64,000 nt of DNA from Oscarella lobularis (GCF_947507565.1 NC_089175.1:2283733-2347732), one strand, 5' to 3'; numbered from the stretch's first letter, positions 21,953 through 33,910 are shown. The notes: generated from the letters alone by a model not told the origin. Program-made: numbers and translations.

Positions 21953-24444
21953 ATGGACGACGTGTACGCGCGAATTATCTGTCTCCTCGTCGCCGTCGTC
22001 TCAATCGTCTCAACGGTCTCAGGTGAGACATCCCAATTAGCGATACTATTGTTCTACGCGATCGCGCGAAACTCGCCCAGCGACCCCCCGAGAGAACCGT
22101 CCCTAAACGACAACCCATCCCTGGTGTATTCCCTACCAAACATCCTCCTCGAAAAACGTGCGGTATAAGAGCCATTTCCCCCTAGATCCTTTGTTCAGCG
22201 GTGCCTGACGTCACGACATTGTCTCCCCCTCTTTATAGGTTCCTATACTATCAGCGTTCGCTTGAGTTCGAAGGACGTCAAGCTATCGGGATCGGCGACG
22301 TTTTATTGCGATGTCAGCGGCACGCCGAAGCCGGTCGTTTCCCACTGGACGATCGGTCCCACGAGCCCCATTCCCAGCGGCTTTCGCTACGTCTATAACA
22401 CAGCCAAGACGCGTTTCAATGTTCTCTCGGTTACAATGCAAGATCAAGGCGACTATTATTGCCACGCGACGACCGCCGACGGAACGAAAATCAGCGCCCA
22501 CGCGTATTTACCCGTCATAGGTTCGCTCCTCGCGGCGCACCTATAGTGGCGGGAAGGCGACCCGTATAACCGGTTTTCTTACAGATCGATTCACAATTTC
22601 GCCTCAAAGTGATACGGTTCGCGAGGGGAAAGACGCAATATTGCGCTGTTCTGTTGACAAGCCGGCTGGCGTAAAGGTTTATTGGTATTTCAACTCGCTT
22701 TCCATATCGTCGATGAATTCAAATTATTCGATCGGGGGAACGTATCAGGAAGAGTTGCGCGTACCCAAAGCGAGTCGAGCGCGCAATGGAACGTATACTT
22801 GCTATGCGCAGAATTCCCAGTGGAGCTTCAAAGCGTATCCGAATCTTATAGTCGAATGTGAGAGCTGAAGCGAATCTAGGATTGTTTCATTTATTTATTT
22901 GTTTTAGATCCTCCTTCTGTTGTTTCTGATGTTGCGGCTGCGACCGTCATAGTCGGGGTTTCAGTCACGATGTCGTGCACGTTTTCCGCGCAGCCTCTAC
23001 CGTCGATCTCATTTCGACGTGGCTCACTTTCAATTGATACTGGAGACCTCAATTATGAAATTAACCAAGTCGATGTGCGGCCTGGCGTAAGGAAGAGCAC
23101 TTTGACTATCAAGTACGTCGAACTTCATGATGAAGGCATCTACATGTGTCTCGCAAATAATCAGCACGGGCTTATCACGTCTAGTGGAGCCAAACTGACT
23201 GTTAGACGTGAGGCAGGCATTCTGTGGATGAGACTCATCTTGAACTATTTATCTTTTAGCTCATTTTGTGTTTCCGGAGTACTATGACAAGAAGGCGATC
23301 AAACGCGGTGCAAACGAGACTATATCGTGTGTGTCTAATATGACGAGAGTTGACGAATGGAAATTCAATGGCACTGTCATTGACTTTTCATCTAATCCTA
23401 AACGACTTCGTCTACTGCCTGATGGATCATTGAAAATTCTAAACGTGCAGCCATCTGACCGAGGAACGTATGAATGCATCGGTATAATCCGTCAAAATAA
23501 TCTGTACGGAGAAGGAAAGAAAGTAACTACCGTAACAGTGCTAGGTAAGAGAATTATAGGATTTAGAGTATTGATATATAAGAGTTGCTTTTAGACAAGC
23601 CATCGGCACCTTTACTGAAGACGCCGGCGTTTTCTATTGAAGGGTTCAGCGTTCAAATCAAACTAGATTGGGTAGCACCTAGAAGCAACGGTGGCAGCAA
23701 TATCATAAACTATCTAATCAAATGGCAAGTGGTTTCTGGTGAAGAAAAATCGTTGGAGTGGGAAGAGAAGAAGACGGGTGCTTCTTCTACTTCACTTGAT
23801 ATCTCAGTCAGCGTGTCTCCAAATGCGCAATCAATTCAATTCAAGATCGAAGCCGTGAACGATGTTGGGCTCACCGAATCAAATATGCAGGCCCTATCAT
23901 TGGACTTTAAAATCCCCACCACCGCGTCACCGCTAACAACTGGAGACACAATAGATGACGGAGGGCAAGAATCAATTGTCCGGGATCCATCAGTTACGAA
24001 AACAAACACTATTGGCATTATTGCTGGTTCTGTGGTTGGATTAGCTTTACTGTGCGCTATTATTATTGTCGTACTAGTCGTGAGAAAGTGGAAGAAATCA
24101 AAGAGCGCCTCGGATAAAGAAATACAAGATTTTTCGTAAGTGTAAATGACACCTATTATCAAATAATTTTTGTATAAGTTCCTTTTTTTGTTAGAAGTGC
24201 AGAGGGAAGAGATTCTGTGACTCGATCGTCTCAATCTTCGACTAATTCTACTGTACCTCTTGTTCCGAGCTCTGCAGGGAAAGCCATGTACACGAATGGA
24301 AGCGGAGATCCTGGAGATATTGATTCTGCGTCAGTTTTTACGAGCAGTAGCTCATCAGACTCTTCCACATTTCCAAAAGACCGATCTTCCATTCCTGAAA
24401 GGAAAAAGAACTTGAGTGAATGCTCGAGTGAAAGTATTGTGTAA
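21953..24444 (+). CDS. Ig4-FN3 single-pass membrane receptor
   Basis: Seven exons: 21953-22022, 22239-22520, 22585-22857, 22908-23207, 23260-23544, 23595-24135, 24195-24444. Frame is kept and 666 residues are predicted. A signal peptide (IICLLVAVVSIVSTVSG) is followed by four Ig domains, one per exon, each with a Y-x-C core (DYYCHA, TYTCYA, IYMCLA, TYECIG). An FN3 domain follows (LDWVAPRSNGGSNIINYLIK), then a Ser/Thr-rich stalk and a TM helix at about 550-572 (VVGLALLCAIIIVVLVV) closed by RKWKK. The 90-residue tail is Ser-rich with no known domain. This is the layout of cell-adhesion IgSF receptors (NCAM/DSCAM/contactin-like); a 1:1 orthologue cannot be named. It lacks ZU5 and Death domains, though Ig2 resembles the receptors' last Ig. 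Confidence 0.87.
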
Positions 24445-26262
24445 ATAGGAAATTTGGGGTAGATTACCCTTAGATGTTCCTAATAATACCGATTAGGTTT
24501 ATCATAGTTTTGCTGATTAGCCCCGTTGAGAGCTTTCATTCTTGTGAGTATGAAATATGACGTCAGTATCGTAACGAGAGCGCGTGCGCTAGCGAGAGAA
24601 CATTCAGAACAAGAACTTCTTCTTTGCGCTTTCTCTGCTCGTTTCAGCGAGCAATTCGACTCCAAAAGCAACGCGCAACAGCGTCTGTGACAGCTCGAAT
24701 GTCAGAAAAGGTGAGCGTCTCGCGAAATAGCCTGCCTAGGCTTCGGGGCCCCCCCATCCACGACTCGACCTTCGCGATCGAGCACACGAGGAAGTATTGA
24801 ATGCAAAAGAGAAGTGATAAAGGCTCTAATCTGTTGCCCGTTTGCAGATCGCGAAGCCACGCAGAAGCACGGATGGGCAGAAGGTCTACACAGTCACAGT
24901 TCGTCGTAAAGGTAAGGAAAAAATAAAATGCGTCGCCCGGTCGGCCGCTGCAGGAATCGTTTCTTGCACAGCTGTTTTTCCATAGGTAGACTTCGAAGAA
25001 AACGTCTGGGGCGACGCGTAGCAAAGGGGGTTCGAAGAATACAACAGATAGGTCTTTCAGTTGTTTTTTTCCTAAGGAGACGAAGCGCTGTTCAATGGGC
25101 AGTTTGAGGTGAAGTCAAGAGCCTGGGATAATAGATTTTATTGTCACTTTTTTTTTCTTCTTTAGGAAAGCGTCCTGGGCATGACGTCATAAACTGCTCC
25201 AGGGTCCTGAGCAAGACCCTGTGACAAAAAACTGCTCTTCCTAGGGTCCTGAGCACGACCCTCAGCGCATAAAAACTGCTCTTACGGGGTCCTGGGCAAG
25301 ACCCCCAGCGCATAAAAACTGCCTGAACGCGAGGGGGAACTACGTGCAATTTTTTTCAAGTTTTATTTTTAATAAAAGGCCTTTCCCTCTCATTTTTGCC
25401 CTAGCTACCTACACTACACTACCCTATCTATCCTACCTACCCTAGCTAACCTAACTATTTGAACCCCTCCCCTGTGTGTATTATGCGCCTACTAAAATAT
25501 AAAAAGCTATAAAAAATACAAAATCTATAAAAAAAACTACTCCATGGTGTCTCTTTTCTCTTCATTTGCCGTCTTTAGTCACTGAGCCACCTTCTACACA
25601 AAGACGAAATAAAATATACGCTTATGCACTGAGAGCTGCGCGAATTTCTTACCAGCAGTAAATAGAGGAGACTTTGATTATGCAATGAAATCGCAGTCTC
25701 AGGCTTCGCTGGCTGTATCATCCCTACTTCGTCCGCCTCTTCGAAGATGTGACAATGAAGCCTCGGAGCTCGTAAGAAAAAGAAAAATGCTCAATTGCGC
25801 AAAGGGGACCCCACATGCAAGCGTCTCTCATGGTCTGCCTGTGCTCGCCGAGCAAATAGGAGCCGGCAAATAACGTTGGTTGGCAGAAAAGCAAGGTCTC
25901 TTCGCGTTCCACTTACCTGTTTGACAATCGAGTCGCTCTTTATCGGATCGATGAGAAAAAGGAGTCCCAATCGCTCGCTGAAACGCCAGAAAGCGCCTTC
26001 TGCCTCTATCTTGCAGTAGAAAGGCATAGAGACCCAATGAAGAGCAGCAGAACCTCGAAAAGACGACGAGAAGAGACGACTGCGTGGAGCCTCGTGGATG
26101 AGCTGGAGTTACACAAGACCCGGACAATCGCGTGCCTCGCACCTGTGGGCAGAGATAAATATTTACGCGCACAGTACAGTTGAATTAGACCTACGGACGT
26201 CAGTTCACATAAAAATTCAAATAAAACACGAAGGCGCCACACAGAAGAGTCTAGAATAGAAC
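24445..26262. other. Repeat-rich intergenic region, no recognised gene
   Basis: Three pieces of signal stay unassigned. On the plus strand, 24,698-25,021 can be spliced into a tiny frame beginning MSEK and ending ENVWGDA. On the minus strand, about 25,916-26,010 forms an exon-like frame (FLIDPIKSDSIVKQ) bounded by a CAAG acceptor and a GTAAGT donor. An open frame at 25,685-25,873 has no domain. None matches a family I know. The rest is simple sequence (ctacctaccctag at about 25,410-25,460) and the tandem repeat listed separately. Confidence 0.4.
25187..25325. repeat. Tandem repeat, period about 43 bp
   Basis: Three to four imperfect units share aaaactgctc, then gggtcctg(a/g)gca(c/a)gaccc and cagcgcataa. 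Each unit carries the short inverted pair gggtc/gaccc. Noncoding. Confidence 0.75.
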
Positions 26263-26844
26263 TCAACCGAAGATATTATGCGACACGCCCCCGGGCGGTT
26301 GCCGAAGCTTAATCGAAGGCTTCGCCGCGTTCTCGGCACCCGATCCGAACATATCGCGAGTTTGCGCTCTCGCCTGAGGCGGCGTACGAGCGGCAATCGT
26401 CGCCGCCGGCTCCGGCTCGGGGGCGGGCTGTCGAACTGCCACGCCCACGGATCTATCTGCTTCCTTTGGCTTTTCTTTCTCTTTCTCTTCTTCGTCTTCG
26501 CCGACGCCGAATATGTTGTGGGTGACTCCGCCCGGCGGCGCCATGACTTTGAAGCCGATCGACGGCTTCGTCAAGTCGTTCGTTCGCGTTTCGTCGAAGA
26601 CGTTCGATTTGTTGCGCATGTCGTGCGCTCCTTTGTGTTGCGCCTCCGCTTGCTGGACTTCGTGCGCCTGCTCCGGCGCCGCGTCCCAATCGCGGCCGAA
26701 GATATCGGTTCCGCGACCGCCTGGAGGCTCGATCACCCTGAAAAAAGTTTTCATTCATCGCAATCGGGGCCTCGATAGGGTGAATTACTTTCTTCCCGGC
26801 TGGTGCTTCTTGGGATGGTCGACGAACTTCGTTCCAGGGTCCAT
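26263..26844 (-). CDS. Jupiter microtubule-associated homolog (JPT/HN1-like)
   Basis: Two exons, 26844-26789 and 26737-26263, give 176 residues; the 51-bp intron keeps frame and joins PGRK to VIEPPGG. The family hallmark, PPGG followed by a short hydrophobic motif, occurs three times: PPGGRGTDIFG near the start, PPGGVTHNIFG in the middle and PPGGVSHNIFG as the very C-terminus. Between them the protein is charged and low in complexity (EDEEEKEKEKPKEADR), as in JPT1/JPT2, which are small disordered proteins linked to microtubules and, for JPT2, NAADP signalling. The gene starts 70 bp from TilS in the opposite direction, so the two should share a promoter. Confidence 0.82.
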
Positions 26845-26914
26845 TCGCAAAGAAAACGAGAGAAAGAAATTCAAGAACAACGGAACAACGGTAAATGGTG
26901 AACGCGCGCTAACC
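26845..26914. promoter_or_regulatory. Compact bidirectional promoter JPT / TilS
   Basis: Only 70 bp separate the two start codons, on opposite strands. I see no TATA box. Some regulatory sequence probably lies inside the first exons or introns. Confidence 0.5.
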
Positions 26915-28690
26915 ATGGTCTCAAAGCTCACCAAGGACGCTTTCAAACGCGTTACCGATTCTCTATTGTTGACCAAAGAGCCCGTGAACGTCGGTAAAGT
27001 CGTTTGACTTAGCTCTAGAGTCCGTGAACCATCGCCTCTTGCAGCGGTAGCGGTGTCTGGTGGGCGAGACAGCATGGCCCTGGCTCACCTCCTAAAACAT
27101 ACACTTAGCGGTAAAACATTGGCTCTAACTGTAGATCACGGGTAGGTGAAAGCGTCAAAAATAAATAAGAATCCGATACGTAGCGTTAGCTTGCGAAGTG
27201 ACAGTACAAAAGAGGCGACTTTTGTACGAGATGCTATGAATAGATTAGGTAATTGAAAAAGCAGCGATTGTCACACTGCACAACCTAGCTCTGCCTTCAG
27301 GTCTAGATCACGCTATATTAGACTGCAGCTGGCCTAGTGGTCAGCCGCGATTTGGTTGCCAGCAGCAACGAGCAAGGGAGCAGAGATACGACCTTCTAGG
27401 TCGCGAATCTGCTCGAAGGCAAATCAAATATCTCTTCATTGGTCATCATATGAATGATCAACTGGGTATGTATAATGTGATCGTGACGTATGTAGATAAC
27501 TTACACGTGTAGAAACGTTGATGTATCGAATTTCGAGAGCTAGTGGGATTGACGGGCTTGCGTGCATGAAAGCGACGAGTCCTTTGATTGGGCATAGTGG
27601 AATTTTGCTTGTGAGACCACTGCTGTCTTTCAGTCGGGTTAGGCATAGTCATCTCGTTGGCAAGGACCCTGTTTCTTGATCTCTCTGTTACTCTAGACTT
27701 CCATAACTGAGTATTGCCTTGAAAGCGGAGTTCAATGGATTGATGATCCGAGCAATGTAAACTCGAATTATCGACGAGTTGCGATTCGACGGGTCCTGAA
27801 TGAATTTCCTGACGCCTTACAGCTTCACTCGCTCGTCAACGTTTTTTCTCAAGCGCAAAAGACGCTTAGCATCAAAAGCAAGCATTGATCTAAAATATAC
27901 CTAATAATTATTTCTTTTCTAGTCGCTCTTGCATATGACGATGCTGTCGCTGTTGATTCGTCCTATGGATTTGCTACTGTTAATATTGCCAAGTTGGCTG
28001 CTCTGGAAAAGCCGATGCGTATTCGTCTTCTAAGTCAAACTATTCAGCGTGTGTCCGGCTCACCATACGCGCCACCACTTGCATCTCTTATAAACGTTGA
28101 TTTCACTAAAGGGACGTCAATTGCTGGATGTCTTTTGTCTCCTAAGAACAATAACCTTCTGATAGCACGGCAAGCTCGCTCCAACTCACATCAGCTTTTA
28201 CGTGTTGATTCTCAAACGGGAAACGTGAAGTGGGATCGGAGATTTGTAATTTCGTGGAAGAATCAAATAACGTCAGATCATCGATTCTACGTCAGACACA
28301 TGAGAAAAAGTGACTTGGCTGTCTGCAGTCGAGACATCAAGCGCATTCCTCACTTGTGCCGTCAGGGATTACCAGTGATCTGTGACGTAATGACTGATGC
28401 CGTTGTTAGTATACCGCATGCAGGATACAAAGATCCGGGGTGGAAACGCATTCACTGGACTGCATCTTGTNNNNNNNNNNNNNNNNNNNNNNNNNNNNNN
28501 NNNNNNNNNNNNNNNNNNNNNNNNNNNNNNNNNNNNNNNNNNNNNNNNNNNNNNNNNNNNNNNNNNNNNNNNNNNNNNNNNNNNNNNNNNNNNNNNNNNN
28601 NNNNNNNNNNNNNNNNNNNNNNNNNNNNNNNNNNNNNNNNNNNNNNNNNNNNNNNNNNNNNNNNNNNNNNCTTGTACAGTAGGGGCATGA
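26915..28690 (+). CDS. tilS: tRNA(Ile)-lysidine synthase-like protein (nuclear, spliced)
   Basis: Seven exons are seen: 26915-26993, 27045-27141, 27184-27248, 27301-27465, 27513-27637, 27697-27877 and 27923 into the N gap. The stop is probably at 28,688-28,690 after the gap, giving about 424 residues, the usual TilS size. The PP-loop SGGRDS (about 31-36) binds ATP; TVDHG, then AREQRYDLL, FIGHHMNDQ (HHxxDQ-type), LVRPLLSFSR and WIDDPSN follow in TilS order, and the C-terminal region is present. TilS turns C34 of tRNA(Ile)(CAU) into lysidine so that it reads AUA. In sponges the target would be mitochondrial; the N-terminus (KLTKDAFKRV) is basic and could be a targeting signal. Introns exclude bacterial contamination. 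One intron appears to start with GC (27,878). Confidence 0.88.
28471..28670. other. 200-N assembly gap
   Basis: Exactly 200 Ns, a placeholder length typical of scaffolding software rather than a measured size. The left flank ends in cttgt and the right flank starts with cttgt. Relic copies at about 31,960 and 34,135 read straight across this point, so the true gap may be zero. Confidence 0.95.
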
Positions 28691-28917
28691 CAATAAAATT
28701 TATCTGCAATTCCTACACCCAGTTTGCCCACGGTCAGAAACATGATTTATCCCTCTGATTTAAATAATTAGTTAATTAATAAGGAAATACCGGCAAAAAA
28801 GATCGGAGAGATAGACGGCGTTTGTGTTGCCTGCTTTGGAATAACCGCACAGCCAATCAGTGAGAAATTAATCAAGTGTTTGAAGAATAAAAGATAGTTC
28901 AAAAATAGACAAGATGT

Positions 28918-30737
28918 CTAACATTTATCGGTGTCTGGAAAACGGTGTTTGCGTTGCCCGCGTCGGTGACACCACACAACCAATACAACCAACGCAACAA
29001 CCACCGCAGCAGCAGAAACAGACAGCCCAGCAATTATACCTACTTTGCTTTTTGTTGCCTTAGATGACAGCTGACACTCTTTGTCAAAATCATCCGGAAT
29101 AAGAGGCGTAACAAATCTACAAGTTAAACCTCCACCTATAATTACTATAATTGGCTAAACACTCACGCTTTGAATTTTTCAAGAGTGCAAGGTGATGGGC
29201 ATTCGGGAAGAGCCATAAATTCAGTAGGACCATCCGCCTCTGGCCCCATGTGGTAGTAAACTTCAACACTAGTAGACCTGTGAAAACGAAATAAGAATTA
29301 AATCTTTTGTGAGAAGAGATACTACCCGTCGTCTTGGAGATAGAGCTCAATCATCATGATTGAAGCATAGGGCGGCTGCGGAGTGTCCGGGCCATACAAA
29401 CCCAACGCATTCAGGAAAGCAGCTACATTCAAATCATGCTAAAATTAGAAACAATCCTACTTAATGTATTTATAAGCAATGGATTCTGTCTTACAGCTGA
29501 ATACACAAACATCTTCGTTGCTTCTAGCTTGCCGCCATTTTGTTTCGCCTCCATGTGATTGAGCACTTCGCCAAGAAAAGGACCTTTAGTAATGGGAGAA
29601 TAGATTCTTTCACAACAAGAGTTAAGATAATTTAACCTGCTGTGATTCGGTGAATTTCTTTTCCGGCGAACAACTTATAGATTGAAAAGTCATTGACCTT
29701 GAAGAGAGCAGCAAAATCCTCTTCCGTAACCCAGTCAGCCCAAGTTAAATTATGCTGCTTCTAAAGCGGAAATGATAGCCAAAAATGAAATAAAGAAAGT
29801 CATACACACCTCACAAAATAGAGGATCTGATATTTGATAGGAATTACTAGGATTCAGATCATAATCAATCCCCGCGTTTTTCTTCACGCGAGCAAAAAGA
29901 TCCTGTGACAATATGCAGAAGCAATCGAGTCTTATGATGCAGTTTCAGATCCACTACCTTGTTCTGTGCCATCACTTCAAGATAGTCGGCATCATTCTTG
30001 TATTCTTCTTTAAGCTCTTTGTAACGAGGACAGTCAATTGAGAAGCCGCGCAATAGCTGGTAAAATCACATATAGATTAATAATAAATTATTTTAATTAA
30101 TTGAATCCTTGCCTTGTCTTCTGCCAAAGGAACCGTGTGAATTGGAACCGGTTGCCAATCCAAATTTTCCAAAAAGACCTTGAGAAACAAATTACTCAAA
30201 AATATTACATTAATTATTCCTAATTAACCTGACGTCCAGTTGGTTTATACAGAGCCGCCATCTGACACTCTGCACTCATCAATGTCCTGTCAACATCCGT
30301 GCTACGCACGTAGATCTAGAATTTCAAATTTTTGAACTGAATGCACGTGACTACTTAATTCGACCTCGTCTCGTTCGTACGACGAGCTGAGCAGAAACGT
30401 CTCCGTTCCTTTCGTCATGTATCGTTTTATGAGGAGCTCTTGGGCGAGATCGTAATGCTGCAACATTCCCATCTGTGTCGGGACGTCAGCATTGCTATTC
30501 GTATGAAAAATGCGTCTTCAATACCTGCGTCAGTTGTCCCCAGCCTTGCGGCCACTCGTCGACCTGGTGCGGGTCCGTGGGGAAGGTTCTGTCCGGAGAT
30601 CGATCGCCGTGTCGAAACACCTGAACAGAAAGACGTTTTTATACGGTGGGAGTCCTATTCAGTCGTACCAAGCTAGCTAGTTGAAGTTGCCTAGCCGATA
30701 CCGCGACAATGAAGCAGAGAACGACGGGAGCACGCAT
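28918..30737 (-). CDS. Lysosomal/prostatic-type acid phosphatase, copy 1
   Basis: A multi-exon gene with short introns. The signal peptide ([11 protein letters not shown]) is followed by FRHGDRSP, the RHGxRxP motif whose His is the phosphorylated nucleophile, near 30,590. Then come [35 protein letters not shown] and CPRYKEL, all in ACP2/ACP3 order. The catalytic HD pair is present as [17 protein letters not shown]. The C-terminus carries a TM helix ([16 protein letters not shown]) and a basic tail ([10 protein letters not shown]), as in lysosomal ACP2, which is made as a membrane precursor. Copies 2-4 have HDST or HDTT where this one has HDLN, so copy 1 may have altered activity. It removes phosphate from monoesters in the lysosome or outside the cell. 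Confidence 0.85.
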
Positions 30738-32037
30738 GGGGGGCATGGGAGGAGCCGTGGGATACAAAAGCGCGCGCGCGCGCGCGCGCTGCGCGCTAGG
30801 CTAGTCACGTCTGGATGCGATGCGACGCATCCAAGTGTATTTACACTAGGGCCGACAATGATTCACCCCATGCCCTGCATTTCGTGTATGCGGATAACTT
30901 ACATGAAACGTTGATGCTAATATTGCCAAGTTGGCTGCTCTGGAAATGCCTGTGCGTGTATTCGCCTTCTAAGTCAAACAATTCAGTGTGTGTCTGGCTC
31001 ACCATACGTTCCACCACTTGCATCTCTTATAAACGTTGATTTCGCTAAAGAAACATCAATTGTTGGATGCCTCTTGTCTCCTAAGAAAAATAACCTTCTG
31101 ATAGCTCGGCAAACTCGCCCCAACTCACCTCAGTTCGTACGTAATGATTCTCAAACGGGAAGGTTCTGTCCGGAGATCGATCGCCGCGTGGGAACACCTG
31201 AAAAGAAATACGTTTTTATACGGTAGGAGTTCTGTTCAATCGTACTAAGCTAGCTAGTTGAAGTTACCTAGCCGATATGGCGACAAAGAGGCAGAGAACG
31301 AGGAGAACACGCATAGGAAGCATGGACTGCCCTGGAGCCTCGGAGGATCGGAGCGCGCTAGTCACAAGCTAGACGACGCCGTCTGCCTTGGATTCAGCTG
31401 TATATAAAACGTATAAAAACGTTGATGTACGAGGACTAGTGGGATTGACGGGCTTTCGAAGTTGACAAGCCCTTTGATTGGGCATTTTGCTTGTGAGACC
31501 ACTGCCACTGCTGACGGAATTTCCTCACGTCGAACAGCTTCACTTGCTCGTCGACGTTTTTTCTCAAGCACAAAAGACACTGAATACCAAAAGCAAGCAT
31601 TGATCTAAAATATATACCTGATAATCATTTCTTTCCTAGCTGCTCTTGCATTTGATGATGTTGTTGCTGTTGACTTGTCTTATGGATTTTCTCCTACCTT
31701 CTGATAGCACGGCAAGCTCGCTCCAACTCACCTCAGCTTTCTCAAACGGGAAACGTGAAGTGGGATCGGAGATTTGTCATTTCGTGGGAGAATTGAACGT
31801 GTGTGACGCCAGATCATTGATTCTACGTCAGACACATAAGAAAAACCGACTTGGCTTGTCTGCAGTCGAGGCATCAAGCGCATTCCTCACTTGTGCCGTC
31901 AGGGATCTGTAACGTAATGACTGACGCCGTTGTTAGTATGCAGGATGGAAAACACATTTACTGGACTGCATCCTGTACAGTAGGGATATGATATTATTTT
32001 TGAAACAGCACTTTTCTCTCCCTAACGGAATAATTAG
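30738..32037. pseudogene. Mosaic of TilS, acid phosphatase and dynactin p62 fragments
   Basis: About 30,770-30,800 is a (GC)n run. About 30,808-30,890 is a relic of dynactin p62 exon 1 (gatgcgatgcgacgcatcca, gccgacaatgatt). About 30,905-31,165 matches TilS exon 7 (gccaagttggctgctctgga). About 31,160-31,330 matches acid phosphatase exons 2 and 1 (gagatcgatcgccg). About 31,390-31,990 matches TilS exons 5 to 7 with internal losses, ending ctggactgcatcctgtacag. None is open. The order repeats TilS then phosphatase, so the duplicated unit spanned both genes. Confidence 0.82.
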
Positions 32038-33910
32038 TTAACTAAATAAATGCCGGCAAAAAGGATTGGAGGGACAGAAATGACGGCGTTTGGGCAGCCT
32101 GCTTTGGCAAAACGCTACAGCCAATGCGACCAACGCAATAGCTACTGCAGCCGTAGCGAGAAAAAATCCAGCAACTGCACCTGTTTTGCTTTTCATCAAC
32201 TTCGACGTCATTGACGACTGTTGACACTCTTCATCGAAATTTTCCGGAATAAAAGAAGTAGCAAATCTAAAATAATCGGGGTAGCGCAATAATAATTATA
32301 CTAATAAGTGCCCACGCTTTGAACTTTTCAAGGGTGCAAGGCAATGGGCACCCGGGAAGAGCCAAACGATCCGTGGAACCATCAGCTTCTGGTCCCATGT
32401 GATAGTAAACTTCTACACTACTAGACCTACAAGCCACAAAAAGAATCATTTTTTGTCCCTCAGAAGAAGCGTTATGGTACCCGTCATCTTCCAGATAGAG
32501 CTCAATCATCATGATCGAAGCATACGGCGGTCGCGCAGTGTCCGGACTGTACAAACCAAACGCGTTCAGGAGAGCAGCTAGAGTTGAATCATGCTAGAAA
32601 ATTAATGAATTGAGCAACTGCTATTTGTTTATCTATGAAAATAATTTCGTCTTACTGCTGAATACACGAACATTTTTGTTGCTTTTAAATCGCCGTTATT
32701 TCGTTTCGTCTCCATATGATCCAGCATTTCGCCGAGAAGTGGACCTTTTGGTAGTGTAAATCAATTTTTTAGGATTCTTATTCTAACCTGCTGTGATTCT
32801 GAGGATTTCTTTCGCAGCAAACGTCTTATACAATGCAAAGTCACTGACCTTGGCGAGAGCAGCAAAATCCTCTTTTGTGACCCAGTCAGCCCAAGGCAAC
32901 TTATGCTGCTTCTAAACCAGAAATGATACCAAAGACTTCCCAAACGTACACAAAGAGCTTGAACAGACTTCACAGAAGAGAAGATCAAATATTTCGCCGA
33001 CGTTATCAATAGTCAGATCATAATCGATTCCTGCGTTTTTCTTCACACGAGCAAAAAGATCCTGTAGCAAAACGCGCATGAATGAATGCTTTGAGTCTAC
33101 AAGACGTAACTCCTATTACCTTATTTTGCTCCATCACTTCAACATAGTCTGCATCGTTCGTACCTTCTTCTCGAAGCTTTTTATAACGAGGACATACATA
33201 GTGGCCACGCAACAGCTAGAAAAAATAACTATACATTAATTAAATATTTATATACAATCAATTTATCAATTTCTTGCCTTATCTTCTGGTACGGGAACGG
33301 TGTGAATTGGAATCGGCTGCCAATCAAAATCCTTCAAAAAAGCCTAAAAAAGAACATGAAACAACCAAAATATTTTCTAGCAACAATTCTTTAGTTAACC
33401 TGATGTCCGTTTGGCTTATATAAAGCCGCCATCAGACACTCTGCACTCATCAATGTCCTGTCCAAATCCGTGCTACGCACGTAGATCTAAACTCGAAATT
33501 TCATATTTCTGAGCTACAGTGACGATTCGATTCGACCTCGTCTCGCTTGTACGATGAGCTGAGCAGAAACGTCTCCGTTCCTTTCGTCATGTATCGTTTC
33601 ATGAGGAGCTCTTGGGCGAGATTGTAATGCTGCAACATTCCCGCCTGTTTCGGGACGTCAGCATTGGTTTTCGTCTAAAAAAATGCGTCCTCAATACCTG
33701 CGTTAGTTGTCCCCAGCCTTGCGGCCACTGGTCGACCTGGTGCGGGTCCGTGGGGAAGGTTCCGGCCGGAGATCGATCGCCGTGTCGAAACACCTGAACA
33801 GAAAGGCGTTTTCATACGGTGAGAGTCCTGTTCAATCGTACCAGGCTAGCTAGTTGAAGTTGCCTAGCCGATATCGCGACAGAGAGGCAGAGAACAAGGA
33901 GAACACGCAT
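32038..33910 (-). CDS. Lysosomal/prostatic-type acid phosphatase, copy 2
   Basis: Same exon plan as copy 1. The signal peptide is [30 protein letters not shown] carries the RHGxRxP motif and [17 protein letters not shown] the catalytic HD pair. [13 protein letters not shown] and [14 protein letters not shown] match ACP2/ACP3. The last exon encodes a TM helix ([20 protein letters not shown]) and a tail ([11 protein letters not shown]) unlike that of copies 1 and 4. I see no break in the exons read, so it is probably functional and membrane-anchored or lysosomal. TilS fragments flank it on both sides. Confidence 0.83.

Noticed and set aside
26278-26778. Plus-strand frame of 166 codons
   Set aside because: It lies antisense to the JPT gene and is Arg-rich without a domain; a shadow of its GC-rich coding sequence.
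27249-27264. A 16-bp intron in TilS
   Set aside because: Too short to splice; using the next acceptor at 27,300 gives a normal 52-bp intron and restores TilS homology.
26915-28690. Bacterial contamination as source of TilS
   Set aside because: Six spliceosomal introns and eukaryotic neighbours argue against it.
28369-28758. Open frames spanning the N run
   Set aside because: They are open only because N codons cannot be stops.
30770-30800. Z-DNA or CpG-island function of the GC run
   Set aside because: Only a short simple repeat inside a relic; nothing else supports a role.
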